A stretch of 47,338 nucleotides of DNA from CAZEAC01 sp964510065. GTDB lineage: Bacteria; Bdellovibrionota_C; UBA2361; CAIXSY01. How positions within the stretch are numbered: position 1 is the first letter of the stretch; each line of letters opens with the position of its first letter. Positions 16,834 through 25,781 of the stretch are shown in pieces. The notes beneath the pieces were generated by a model. It saw only the letters and a list, made by a program, of their open reading frames with translations, made no database searches and had not been told where the DNA came from. The position numbers were made by a program, and so were the translations under genes. The DNA is taken from positions 1-47,338 of the forward strand of contig CAZEAC010000032.1 of the NCBI GenBank assembly GCA_964510065.1, written 5' to 3'.

Positions 16834-17942
16834 AAATTCTATTTGTTATTAATTCGCTCGGTCCAGGAGGCGCGGAACGTGTTCTTGTGCGCCTGGCTAA
16901 TTTGCTCGGTGAGCGCGGCCATCAGACTTGCATACTTACCTTCAAGTGCGGCGAGCCTTTTGAGCCAATAACGACAAGAAGAATATCGTTGGGATTGAGC
17001 TCGGGACGTTCTTCCTTGTTCCACACGTTTTTGAGCCTTCCCCGCATTTTGCTTGGAATAAGGCGTACTGTCCGCGCCGAAGCTCCCGATTGCGTGGTCT
17101 CTTTCATGGACCAAAACAATATCATGACCATTCTTGCGACACGCGGCATTAATGTGGGAACGATTGTAAGTGAAAGAGTTGACCCAAGGCGCAGCTCTCT
17201 TGCGGATCTGCCATTTCCTTTGAACTTTGCCGGCTCGATACTGCGCAAGCTCCTCTATCGTTTCGCGTCAAAAGTCGTCGTTCAAACTTCCGCGGCCTCG
17301 AGCTATTTCTCCTCATCCGGCTTGACAAATGTTTCAGTTATTCCCAATGCGGTTAAAACACCACCCGCCTCCGTGAACGCCTTGGCAACTCCACTCAAGC
17401 GCCCCTGCATTATTTCACTCTCACGACTTGTTAGGCAGAAACGAGTCGATCTCACTATTGATGCATTTTCAGAGCTTGCTTTGCGCTTTCCCGACTGGTC
17501 GCTCGTAATTGCCGGCGATGGTCCACTTCGCGGCGCGCTCGAGGCACGCGCCAAAGGCGGAGCCGCGGCCACAAAAATCAGCTTCACGGGTCTTGTTGAA
17601 GACCCCTATTCGCTCCTTGCCCATGCAGATATTTTTGTATTGGCATCGGATTTTGAGGGATTCCCCGGAGCATTGGCCGAAGCGATGAGTATGGGGCTCT
17701 GCTGCGTCGCTACGCGCTGTCCCTTTGGTCCCGAAGAGATTATTACTAATGAAGAAGATGGAATATTAGTTCCGCTCTCGCACAAGGCCGCTCTTGTTGA
17801 CGCGCTAGCTAAAGTAATGAGCTCAGCCGAGCGTCGCCAAAGACTCGGTACTATGGCACGGCGAATCACCGTGCGTTATTCCGAAGCGGCCGTAATCGAA
17901 AAATGGGAAGCTCTGCTACAATCGCGTGCACATATCGCGTAG
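16830..17942 (+). CDS. GT4-family glycosyltransferase
   Basis: 370 residues with a GT-B fold of the GT4 type. The N-terminus KILFVINSLGPGGAERVL matches the family, and the TTG at 16830 places it correctly. The C-terminal nucleotide-sugar domain contains SLSRLVRQKRVDL, LVIAGDGPLR, FTGLVEDPYSLLAHAD and the EX7E region DFEGFPGALAEAMSMG. It overlaps the murD2 stop by TTGA, so it belongs to the murL operon. It probably builds a cell-surface glycan on the inner leaflet. Its 3' end overlaps the convergent flippase gene by 27 bases. The exact sugar cannot be read from sequence. Confidence 0.93.
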   Translation: MKILFVINSLGPGGAERVLVRLANLLGERGHQTCILTFKCGEPFEPITTRRISLGLSSGRSSLFHTFLSLPRILLGIRRTVRAEAPDCVVSFMDQNNIMTILATRGINVGTIVSERVDPRRSSLADLPFPLNFAGSILRKLLYRFASKVVVQTSAASSYFSSSGLTNVSVIPNAVKTPPASVNALATPLKRPCIISLSRLVRQKRVDLTIDAFSELALRFPDWSLVIAGDGPLRGALEARAKGGAAATKISFTGLVEDPYSLLAHADIFVLASDFEGFPGALAEAMSMGLCCVATRCPFGPEEIITNEEDGILVPLSHKAALVDALAKVMSSAERRQRLGTMARRITVRYSEAAVIEKWEALLQSRAHIA

Positions 17943-19313
17943 CGCACACTTCACCGAGATTCTCACGCCTAGGCTTTCGATCGCTTTTTTATGTAGCATC
18001 CAACCGCGCGTGATGCTTCCGACTGCCGTGCCGATTGCCGCGCCGTACATTCCTAAAAGCATCGAGCCAAGCAACACGCACACTATCAAAACTACGCAGC
18101 TCTTTGCAGTAACCGAAAGCAACTCACTATCTTTCCCACTATTTACTAGGGCAAAACCGCCGGTAAGGAGGATTGCCGAAAGCGCGTTTCCGACGCATAG
18201 AATTATTAGCGGAACGTAGGCCTTCGAAAAGTGCTCACCAAAATAGGGCAGAATCCAAGGACCTCCAATAACCAACACGAGACAGAGCGGCAGAGTTACT
18301 AAAAATAGTATCAGCGCGATTCTTCCAAGAAGCCGCTCCAAGTCTCGTCGATCCTTATGCGCTGCATACTCGGCGACGAGCGGTCCAGCAATTATGCCAA
18401 CTGCTTCAACCCCAAAAAGAGAGAGCGTTGCCAATCGTGACGCTATTGAATAGATCCCGACCTGATCAAAGCTTCTAAAAAATCCTAGGAAGATTTTATC
18501 GACTTCGGACCAAAGCACCATCAGTAACGCCACCATCAGCAATCGTCCAGTTCCCCTACTCCAACCTGCGTCGGCGGCGTCAAGTTCAAGATTGGCAGGA
18601 AGCGGCGCTCTGAAAACTCGCCAGCCGAGAAAGAGCGCAAAAATTGATCCGCCGAGGTGACAGAACATCATCAGATCTGAGCTTGGGGAGACTTGCAATA
18701 CGTAGACGAAGCCTATCAGCAGCAATGCCTGAACCAACGGCCGAAGGATGACCTCCGGTATGCGCGCGCCGGCAATCATCTTGAAACCACGGCAGATCGC
18801 CTGGCGATTGATGGTCAAGGCCCAAATCGGCACAAGCAACGCGCCACTCCAGACAAGAAGCGCAATTCTGGAATCAAGAAACTCCGCTACGAGCATTATC
18901 AACGCCGCGACGCCAAGCGACTGAAGCAGAATACGCCGCGAGCTCCAGGCAATGAGCGCTTTGATCTTCGCGAGTTGCCCATGCGCGTTGAGCGCAGCCA
19001 CCTCGCGGAGCACGATCGCATCAGCCCCACCCACTCCGAGCAGTACGGCAATGCATAGCCAGGAGAGCGCGAAAGCATATTGGCCGAGCGCCTCGGCGCC
19101 TAAAATGCGGGCGAAGAGAACCTGTAGCCCAAGATTTATAAGCATCGCAATCGCGTTAACCACACTAGCGAAAATTGCGCCGCGGCCTAGAACACCTATC
19201 ACACTCTGACTTAACCCCGTGAAAAAACTATCATTTGTACTATATCTCGACTCTCGAGCGCTGACTACGAAGAATCGTCGAAGCCGGGTCAGTGCACCGC
19301 TCAAGTGCCGCAC
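17916..19313 (-). CDS. Polysaccharide flippase (MOP/Wzx-like)
   Basis: 465 residues, mostly hydrophobic, with about 12 membrane segments. Near the N-terminus FASVVNAIAMLINLGLQVLFARILGAEALGQYAFA is the typical MOP flippase opening. These proteins move lipid-linked oligosaccharides across the inner membrane. The gene converges with and overlaps the GT4 gene by 27 bases, suggesting a common surface-glycan function with independent transcription. The start is GTG at 19313, with about 40 residues before the first membrane helix, so a later start is possible. No wzy or ligase gene is seen nearby. Confidence 0.9.
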   Translation of the reverse strand: MRHLSGALTRLRRFFVVSARESRYSTNDSFFTGLSQSVIGVLGRGAIFASVVNAIAMLINLGLQVLFARILGAEALGQYAFALSWLCIAVLLGVGGADAIVLREVAALNAHGQLAKIKALIAWSSRRILLQSLGVAALIMLVAEFLDSRIALLVWSGALLVPIWALTINRQAICRGFKMIAGARIPEVILRPLVQALLLIGFVYVLQVSPSSDLMMFCHLGGSIFALFLGWRVFRAPLPANLELDAADAGWSRGTGRLLMVALLMVLWSEVDKIFLGFFRSFDQVGIYSIASRLATLSLFGVEAVGIIAGPLVAEYAAHKDRRDLERLLGRIALILFLVTLPLCLVLVIGGPWILPYFGEHFSKAYVPLIILCVGNALSAILLTGGFALVNSGKDSELLSVTAKSCVVLIVCVLLGSMLLGMYGAAIGTAVGSITRGWMLHKKAIESLGVRISVKCALRDMCTRL

Positions 19314-19343
19314 TGAGGCTTTAATTTAGAGGGCTATTGATGC

Positions 19344-19349
19344 TATAAT
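19344..19349 (+). promoter_or_regulatory. Consensus -10 box upstream of infC
   Basis: TATAAT sits about 45 bases before the infC start. No good -35 hexamer is seen at 16-18 bp upstream, where the sequence is TTAATT-like. The element lies in the 80-base gap between the divergent flippase and infC. Confidence 0.45.
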
Positions 19350-19383
19350 CATTAAAGATTTGTTTTTCGTAATTGCTACTAGT

Positions 19384-19389
19384 GAGGAG
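19384..19389 (+). promoter_or_regulatory. Strong ribosome binding site setting the infC TTG start
   Basis: GAGGAG ends five bases before the TTG at 19395. An ATT at 19394 is in another frame, so TTG is the initiator supported by this site. Non-AUG starts of infC are a known basis of IF-3 autoregulation. Confidence 0.65.
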
Positions 19390-19394
19390 AAATA

Positions 19395-19973
19395 TTGAAC
19401 GCATTTAACAGCTCGAGCTCCGGCTCCTTCCGGAGTGGTCCCCGTTTCCGACGTCCTGAAACCCCCGACGCCCACCGAATCAACAATCGGATTACCGCCA
19501 GAGAGGTTCGTGTCATTACAGACTCCGGTGAGCAGCTTGGTGTGCTCGCGATACGCGACGCACTTCTCGCCGCTGAACGCGCGGAACTAGATCTCGTTGA
19601 AGTCGCGCCCACGGCGAACCCGCCCGTATGCAAGATAATGGACTACGGCAAGTTTAAGTATCGCGAGCAGAAAAAAGAGGCTGAAGCAAAAAAGCACCGC
19701 TCCGAAACAGAGATTAAAGAGCTGCGCATACGCTACTGCACCGATGTCGGGGATCTCGAAACTAAATTGAATAAGGCGCGTGGCTTTTTAACTGAAGGCG
19801 ACAAAGTAAAATTCTCTATGCGCTTTAGAAATCGAGAAGCGATGTTTATGGATCTTGGCGAAGAGAAGTTCAAACTCATCACCGAGCGGCTATCAGACAT
19901 TGCCATTGTTGATGAAAAATCTCCTCTCGCTGGCCGACAGATCTTTATCACCTTCGCGCCGGGTCGGAAGTAA
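19395..19973 (+). CDS. infC: Translation initiation factor IF-3
   Basis: 192 residues, the usual length plus a short Ser/Gly-rich N-terminal extension. The N domain contains RINNRITAREVRVI and the conserved PPVCKIMDYGKFKYREQKK linker. The C domain contains ELRIRYCTDVGDLETKLNKARGFL and VKFSMRFRNREA. IF-3 binds the 30S subunit and checks start-codon and tRNA pairing. The start is TTG with a near-perfect SD, consistent with initiation-codon-based autoregulation. Unusually, rpmI and rplT do not follow; the next gene is DUF6178-like, and the upstream neighbour is a divergent flippase instead of thrS. Confidence 0.97.
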   Translation: MNAFNSSSSGSFRSGPRFRRPETPDAHRINNRITAREVRVITDSGEQLGVLAIRDALLAAERAELDLVEVAPTANPPVCKIMDYGKFKYREQKKEAEAKKHRSETEIKELRIRYCTDVGDLETKLNKARGFLTEGDKVKFSMRFRNREAMFMDLGEEKFKLITERLSDIAIVDEKSPLAGRQIFITFAPGRK

Positions 19974-20044
19974 CGCTCCACGCCCAGGGTATTTGGTGCT
20001 AGAGAGAAATGTTCGGGAGGAGCAGCTGAATTTTTGCTTAAGAT

Positions 20045-21283
20045 ATGAGCACTCCCTCGTCACCGGTAACCAACCCACTGAGCGATCTCAGTAGCCGCAA
20101 CCTCGCGAAGACGATATTTCGTGCCGAAGTACCGGAGCAATATGTCCGCACCTTCCCCGCACAAAGTTTATTTCTTGCAATAAAACAAAACGGATTACAC
20201 TCAAGCACCGATCTGATCGAAATTGCGACCATTGAGCAGTGTCGTTTATTTCTTGACCTCGATCTTTGGGAGCACGATAGATTTCACGAGGATAATTTTT
20301 GGGATTGGCTCTCGCTCACTGACGAAGACAACACTCTCAAACTCCTGCAAAAATTCCTAAAATTCGTCGACCTCAAGCTTATCGGCATGCTTATCGCAAA
20401 ATATGTCGAAGTAAGGATCTTCGAAGAGCCGACAGAGAGCCCTCCGGAGGCTAATTTTCTTACTCCCGACAAGGGACACACCTGGGTGCGAATTAACATA
20501 GAGGACAATACTCGGAATTTTCTATTAGCGCGCCTTCTGGCAATGCTTTTCGAGACCAATGCGGACCTCTATTACCAGATGCTCTCGTTGCCAAGCATTA
20601 GCACTTATTCGAACCTTGAAGAGGAGTCTTATGGAGAGCGCACAAAAAGGCTCGCGTCGGAAGGTATTCCCACTCCGGATATCGCAATCCAGACCCAGCG
20701 CGCCTATCCCCTCGTCCAAGCGCTACAGGATATAAAGGCGAAGGCATCACGTGACGTGATTGCCGATGTCGCCGTGATCGAGCCTCTGGTGTACACAACC
20801 GGGGGACTAGAGCCTTTCACCAGCCTCCTTAAGGAGATTCTTGCGCTCGACGAATTTCAGGCGGAATTCACCTATCTTACCAACGCGGCGATAGTGCACT
20901 GGGGCGTGGAGTTTTATGACACGAACGAGGTCAGCAAACTCGTGCAGCGTGTGAAGGGCACGCTTAATATCGGCCTGGAGCTTCTTATGGAAGGAAGCCA
21001 CGAAAGCGCCCGGCAAATTTACACAACACTTGGCCTGCAAAAGATCTATCGAGTCGGCCTTGAGCGTCTCTTCGCGCTACGAAAGCGTGCGGTCGCATTT
21101 AAGGAGAGCGGTGCATCGAACGAGCGCGAGCTGCTTCTTTTGGCACTTCGCCAACGTTTTCCGGAAGTCCCGACCGCGCTTGGCTGCGATGGCAAATTTA
21201 TCACCGATGAAGGTAGACTCTCGACAGAAACTAGGCCGATAGAGCGAAATGCTGAAGTGGTCTTGGTTGAGGGAATGCTGTAA
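20045..21283 (+). CDS. DUF6178-like protein of unknown function
   Basis: 412 residues with no signal peptide or membrane segment. The N-terminal pattern (VRTFPAQSLFLAIKQNGLHSS, IATIEQCRLFLDLDLWEHDR) resembles DUF6178 proteins of delta-type proteobacteria, in which a DLDxW motif is characteristic. Function is unknown. It starts 71 bases after infC without an obvious terminator, so co-transcription with infC is possible. No clear SD precedes the ATG. The family call is from memory and is moderate. Confidence 0.65.
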   Translation: MSTPSSPVTNPLSDLSSRNLAKTIFRAEVPEQYVRTFPAQSLFLAIKQNGLHSSTDLIEIATIEQCRLFLDLDLWEHDRFHEDNFWDWLSLTDEDNTLKLLQKFLKFVDLKLIGMLIAKYVEVRIFEEPTESPPEANFLTPDKGHTWVRINIEDNTRNFLLARLLAMLFETNADLYYQMLSLPSISTYSNLEEESYGERTKRLASEGIPTPDIAIQTQRAYPLVQALQDIKAKASRDVIADVAVIEPLVYTTGGLEPFTSLLKEILALDEFQAEFTYLTNAAIVHWGVEFYDTNEVSKLVQRVKGTLNIGLELLMEGSHESARQIYTTLGLQKIYRVGLERLFALRKRAVAFKESGASNERELLLLALRQRFPEVPTALGCDGKFITDEGRLSTETRPIERNAEVVLVEGML

Positions 21284-21284
21284 G

Positions 21285-21851
21285 TTATTTCTTTTTTCCC
21301 TTGGCTTTTTCTTCTTTCTTCGATGTTTCGGCTTTTGCTGCGTCAGCATTTTCAGCTTTCTTTATTTCCTCGCACTGGACTTCTGAGGATAGCACATCAC
21401 TGCAGGTTCCCTGATTTTCCTTACACTCTTTGGCAACGGCGTCCTCGATATGCTTTCTCAGGTTGAAACTCGCGCTTTGAAGCGCTGGACCAAGCGATGC
21501 GAACTTGCCGTTCATACAGCCGGTGACATTTTCATGCTGATGCTTACAGCTCTCCATAGCGGCGCCTTTCTCGCGAGCGATGGCCTCGTCAAGCGCTCTC
21601 TTCGCGGCAGCCTCATCGGCACCGCTACGCGACACTCTCGAAACTAGGACTGTGGACTCCTTGTCATCTTTCTTCCATTTAAAGCTAACTTCGGATTTGC
21701 AGTTAGTGAGCGCATGCAGGGCTTGCGGATACAAAACAAAATTCGCGAGCAAAATAAGACTGAAAGAAAATAATTTTCTTCGTCCCAAACCGCCACAAAC
21801 AATGTTCGAGCGGGCAATTGCTTGAAGTAACAACACTTCTCGAGGCTCCAT
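21285..21851 (-). CDS. Secreted Lys-rich small protein
   Basis: About 188 residues from the ATG at 21851. The segment GRRKLFSFSLILLANFVLYP followed by QALHALTNC is a signal peptide, so a TTG at 21788, just before GRRK, may be the real start. The mature part is helical with five or more cysteines (ESCKHQ, TGCMNG, KECKEN, GTCSDV, VQCEE), perhaps forming disulfides in the periplasm. The last 30 residues are a low-complexity Lys/Glu/Ala tail. It converges with the DUF6178-like gene, with one base between stops. No family is recognised. Confidence 0.65.
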   Translation of the reverse strand: MEPREVLLLQAIARSNIVCGGLGRRKLFSFSLILLANFVLYPQALHALTNCKSEVSFKWKKDDKESTVLVSRVSRSGADEAAAKRALDEAIAREKGAAMESCKHQHENVTGCMNGKFASLGPALQSASFNLRKHIEDAVAKECKENQGTCSDVLSSEVQCEEIKKAENADAAKAETSKKEEKAKGKKK

Positions 21852-21951
21852 CTGTGCGCGCCTACTCAAAAAAAATAAAGCTCGTTTCCTGAATTAATTA
21901 TATCGGCATACGTCCAAAATAAGTAACTAAGAAAATTGAGGATCAATTCAG

Positions 21952-22410
21952 ATGACTTTTAATGGTTCGCAACCCCTGCTTTCGACGAGCGACGAGGATA
22001 CCGATATGTTTGAATCCCCAAATCAAACAGGAAGCCCAGAGAGGCGATTGCTGCTTGCTGTACTCGAACGAGCGATTCTCGACTATGTAGGCAACGATAA
22101 ACGTGAAATCGAGTCGGCAAAGGAATGGATATTCGCGGGGCAAGAGGAAACAACCTATTCGCTGTTTTCATTTGAGTGGGTTTGTCAGCAGCTCGACCTC
22201 AATGCCTCCGAGATCGCGGGGACGATAAAGCGTATGCCAAAACGTGGTGGAAGCAAGATTGCCCCATGGTATGTCGAAAGACGCGGTCTTGATAAGCACA
22301 AGGCAGGGCAAACTACAGCAGCACCTCGAAAATTCAAGGACAGCAAGGTCCGAAAAGTGGACTTCGCTTCTGGCGCAAATGCACACCCGTCAATTGCTGG
22401 TGCGCACTGA
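21952..22410 (+). CDS. Small protein with a WIF...FSFxxxCxxLxL pattern
   Basis: 152 residues. The ATG at 21952 has GAGGA eight bases upstream. Residues about 30-95 carry ERAILDYVGNDKREIESAKEWIF and SFEWVCQQLDLNASEIAGTI. I recognise this pattern from short uncharacterised proteins of delta-type proteobacteria and some phages, possibly a helical DNA-binding fold. The C-terminus is basic and disordered. It has no signal peptide. It stands alone between the secreted protein and the repeat protein. Confidence 0.6.
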   Translation: MTFNGSQPLLSTSDEDTDMFESPNQTGSPERRLLLAVLERAILDYVGNDKREIESAKEWIFAGQEETTYSLFSFEWVCQQLDLNASEIAGTIKRMPKRGGSKIAPWYVERRGLDKHKAGQTTAAPRKFKDSKVRKVDFASGANAHPSIAGAH

Positions 22411-22750
22411 TACTGAGTTCGTAATCTCCTTAACTAACAACAACACACGCCTCGTCATCGTAGCTTCCCTCTACGGTGACGGGGCTTCTTATTTTCGGCT
22501 GTCCTGGGGAAAAACAGGCTCCAGAGCTGGCAGAAGCATATACTCCGGGCAACTTAACTGAGCTTAGCCAGGTTTGAATTCTGGGGACGGATATAGACGA
22601 CAAAGTAAGTAACAGAAACCCCTAATTTCCCAGGCAATGTAGCGTTTCCCTATATTCTGAGTCACCTCTCTGCGCTGTTCTCACATAACCCCATGGAGTC
22701 TCACGCCTAGGACAATCGGCGTGTTTTTGCGACAACGGAGTGCCACAAGT
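22411..22750. other. Gene-free stretch before the repeat protein
   Basis: No credible gene is seen. A frame shifted from the preceding gene remains open to 22561, but its product has no recognisable motif. GGAG at 22736-22739 is the likely ribosome site for the next gene. No promoter or terminator is convincing. Confidence 0.4.
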
Positions 22751-25639
22751 ATGAAGCAGTTTTGGATTTTCCTATGTTCCTGTCGATGCAAGTTTCTAGC
22801 AGCTCTTATCTTAGGATTAAGCTCGAGCTTCTTCGCCGCTGCAGATGAGCCGACTTTGCTCGGCGATTTCGCGCTCAACACACTCTCTTCTAGCCCTCAA
22901 GCCCTTGGTGTTCTTGGAGGTAAAGCTCTGTATCGAGTTACCAGAGTCGACAATTCTGGCTTCTATGATGACCTTATCGCAACGGATGGCACTACTAATG
23001 GAACCTCAGTGGTCAAAAGGCTGTCACAGCCGCACGCCGTGCTGCCCTATTATAGAAGCAGCGCGCTGCTTGTCGAATCTACACTCTATTTTTCTTATAA
23101 CGACGGAGTCAGCGGGATAGAACTGTGGAAGACAGACGGAACCGCCGCAGGCACGGTTCTTGTAAAAGACATAAATCCGGGAGCAGATGCTTCTATTCCC
23201 GAAAACTTCGTTCAACTTGGAAAGAAGCTCTACTTTACTGCGGATAACGGCAGCATCGGCAACGAGGTCTGGATGAGCGATGGCAGCAGCGCCGGTACCG
23301 TAGTGCTTCGCAATTTTAGTGGTGCGACCACGAATCCACAGCTTCTTACGGTCTTCAAAGATAAGCTGTTTTTCACAGCGCGCACCGATAGCTACGGTAA
23401 CGAGCTTTGGGTCAGCGATGGTACTACCAACGGGACCGACTTGTTGAAAAATATTACCAGTGGTTCGACATCAAGCGACATTAGAGAACTCGTGGTGGTT
23501 GGAACATCGCTCTATCTCAGCCTCGGTAATAGCGTTCATGGCGTTGAGCTTTATAAGAGCGATGGTACTTCGGCCGGGACTGCACTTGTCGCGGATCTCT
23601 CAACCTTACAGGGACAATCGAATCCGTCACTTTTGAGAAATGTAAATGGCACGCTGTTTTTCGTCGCTAAGTCTAATACCGGCACCTTCATCTGGAAAAG
23701 CAGTGGAACTCCCGCCGGCACGACCACAATTTACCAACTTGGCGATCTCAACTTCACGGCGGATGAAGCCAGTGTCGTTGCGAATAAATACATAGTGCGA
23801 GCCGGACTTACTCTCTACATTACAGACGGAACAGCGGCAGGCACTGGCTTTTTTAATTCGTTCTACAAGATAGCCAATAATGGCACTCGCAATCTAAGTT
23901 CGTTCGTGGCACATAGGCTTCTCGGCGTACTTGGCGACTCACTTTACTTTTCTGCTTTTGATGGACAATTCGGCGAGGAGCTTTGGCGCAGCGAAGGTAC
24001 TATAGAAAGTACCGTGCGTCTCGGTGATATCAACAGTGACAATACCTCGGCGAACTCAACCTCACCTGACGAGCTTCTTGAGTTTGGCAGCCGCGTTATC
24101 TTTGCCGCCAATGCCACGCAGTACGGGCGTGAATTGTGGAGCGTTCTTCAGGACGATTGCCCAAGCGACCAAGACAAGAAGAGCCCCGGAATTTGTGGCT
24201 GCGGTGTGCCAGATGTCGATACCGATGGCGACAGGAGCTTTGATTGCAACGATCAGTGCCCCAGCGATCCTAATAAGACTCTCCGCGGCACTTGCGGTTG
24301 CGGAATCGCAGACATCGACACGGATTTTGACGGCATTGTCGATTGCCGTGACGTCTGCCCGATGGATCCGCTGAAATGGAGCACTCCGAATATTTGCGGC
24401 TGCGGAACTCCTGATACGGACACGGATAGTGACTCGACACCAAACTGCTTTGACGGGTGTCCAAACGATCCTCTAAAAACTGTTGCCGGGATCTGCGGCT
24501 GCGGAATTTCGGAAGCGAACACCGACGGTGACAGCAAGCTTAACTGCCAAGATGGCTGTCCAAACGATCCGGCGAAAATTGCACCGGGAACTTGCGGTTG
24601 CGGGGTAGCAGACGTTGATAGCGACAACGATGGCGTACTGAATTGCAACGATCAGTGCCCAATGGATCCAGCAAAGACCGCCCCCGAATTTTGCGGCTGT
24701 GGTCAAGCCGAAGGCGACAGTGACGGAGACAGAATTCCAAACTGCGTCGATCAATGCGCCAGCGATCCGCTTAAGATAGTGCCCGGAGAGTGCGGATGCG
24801 GCGCTCCCGATACCGATACTGATGGCGACCATATCGCAAATTGCCGCGATGCCTGTCCCGCTGACGCTCGCAAGACTGCGCCTGGTGTATGCGGATGCGG
24901 GGTTGTCGATGTTGATACGGACAAAGACGGCGTAATGGACTGTTCCGATCTGTGTAAGAACGATCCGGGCAAGAGCAAGCCCGGCCTATGCGGATGCGCA
25001 GTCGCCGACACCGATAGCGATGCTGACGGCGTACCGAACTGTCAAGATAGCTGCCAAAATGATGCGCTCAAGACCTCGGCGGGCGCATGTGGTTGCGGTA
25101 AAGCTGATGTTGATAGCGATGCCGACGGTAAGCTTGATTGTATCGATGCCTGCCCCAGTGACGCGAAGAAATCTTCTGCTGGTGTGTGCGGCTGCGGCGT
25201 CGCCGATGATGATAGCGACAAAGATGGGACCTTCGACTGCTTGGATAAGTGCAAAAACGATTCGAAGAAAGTCGAGCCCGGAGTTTGCGGTTGCGGTGTC
25301 GCTGATATCGACGCCAATAAGAACGGAGTGATGGATTGTCGCGATCAAAGTATCGCTTCGATTACGCCAAAAGCCCCGACCTTAACATTGCAGGGCAAGA
25401 AAGTGCTTATTTCGATGGACATGATAAGTGATGGGACATACACGGTCACTATCAAGACGCGCTCCCCAGACAAGACAACTGTCACCACGCGGCAGCTTAG
25501 CAGTGCGACTTCTTCGGTACTGATAAGAAAACCAAAAACTGGATCGTTACTGCGAATTAGCTACCATGTGTCTGCGACAAATGGCACTACGACTTCAAGT
25601 ACGCAGGAGAGTCCGTTCGCCAAACTGCGGGTCAGGTAG
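22751..25639 (+). CDS. Secreted repeat protein: ELWxxDGT repeats followed by 12 Cys/Asp-rich calcium-type repeats
   Basis: About 962 residues from the ATG at 22751; a GTG ten codons upstream is less likely. It has a signal peptide (FLAALILGLSSSFFAAADEP). The first half has repeated beta-blade-like units with ELWKTDGTAAGT, EVWMSDGSSAGT, ELWVSDGTTNGT and ELYKSDGTSAGT, a pattern seen in large secreted bacterial proteins. From about residue 485, 12 units of about 32 residues follow, each with CGCG (CGCA once), Asp-rich DxDxDGD loops and a C-x-D-x-C segment, like thrombospondin type 3 repeats. These should bind calcium and form disulfides. A final domain of about 100 residues (KVLISMDMISDGTYTVTI) may be an anchor. 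A family II palindrome begins 8 bases after the stop. Confidence 0.88.
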   Translation: MKQFWIFLCSCRCKFLAALILGLSSSFFAAADEPTLLGDFALNTLSSSPQALGVLGGKALYRVTRVDNSGFYDDLIATDGTTNGTSVVKRLSQPHAVLPYYRSSALLVESTLYFSYNDGVSGIELWKTDGTAAGTVLVKDINPGADASIPENFVQLGKKLYFTADNGSIGNEVWMSDGSSAGTVVLRNFSGATTNPQLLTVFKDKLFFTARTDSYGNELWVSDGTTNGTDLLKNITSGSTSSDIRELVVVGTSLYLSLGNSVHGVELYKSDGTSAGTALVADLSTLQGQSNPSLLRNVNGTLFFVAKSNTGTFIWKSSGTPAGTTTIYQLGDLNFTADEASVVANKYIVRAGLTLYITDGTAAGTGFFNSFYKIANNGTRNLSSFVAHRLLGVLGDSLYFSAFDGQFGEELWRSEGTIESTVRLGDINSDNTSANSTSPDELLEFGSRVIFAANATQYGRELWSVLQDDCPSDQDKKSPGICGCGVPDVDTDGDRSFDCNDQCPSDPNKTLRGTCGCGIADIDTDFDGIVDCRDVCPMDPLKWSTPNICGCGTPDTDTDSDSTPNCFDGCPNDPLKTVAGICGCGISEANTDGDSKLNCQDGCPNDPAKIAPGTCGCGVADVDSDNDGVLNCNDQCPMDPAKTAPEFCGCGQAEGDSDGDRIPNCVDQCASDPLKIVPGECGCGAPDTDTDGDHIANCRDACPADARKTAPGVCGCGVVDVDTDKDGVMDCSDLCKNDPGKSKPGLCGCAVADTDSDADGVPNCQDSCQNDALKTSAGACGCGKADVDSDADGKLDCIDACPSDAKKSSAGVCGCGVADDDSDKDGTFDCLDKCKNDSKKVEPGVCGCGVADIDANKNGVMDCRDQSIASITPKAPTLTLQGKKVLISMDMISDGTYTVTIKTRSPDKTTVTTRQLSSATSSVLIRKPKTGSLLRISYHVSATNGTTTSSTQESPFAKLRVR

Positions 25640-25646
25640 GAGCGAA

Positions 25647-25781
25647 GTAACTACTGATTGGGTTTGGATAGCTTTTTCTTGCGCTCTTCGAGCTCTGTGT
25701 CTCTGTGGTTTTTGAGGTATTTAAACCACAGAGACACAGAGTTAGGAAAAGAAAGAATGCCCGGACTTAATGGCAAATTAC
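25647..25781. mobile_element. MITE-like palindromic element, family II, copy 1
   Basis: The left end GTAACTACTGATT matches the reversed right end TAATGGCAAATTAC imperfectly. The core hairpin is at 25693-25741: CTCTGTGTCTCTGTGGTTT pairs with AAACCACAGAGACACAGAG. It begins 8 bases after the repeat-protein stop and its right end covers the stop codon of the convergent gene, so it can act as a bidirectional terminator. The core resembles family I but the ends differ. Confidence 0.6.

Noticed and set aside
19394..19396. ATT start for infC, as in E. coli
   Set aside because: It is not in the IF-3 frame; TTG at 19395 is in frame and correctly spaced from GAGGAG.
22244..22561. A 105-codon frame overlapping the small protein gene
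   Set aside because: Shifted frame of a better supported gene with no recognisable motif.
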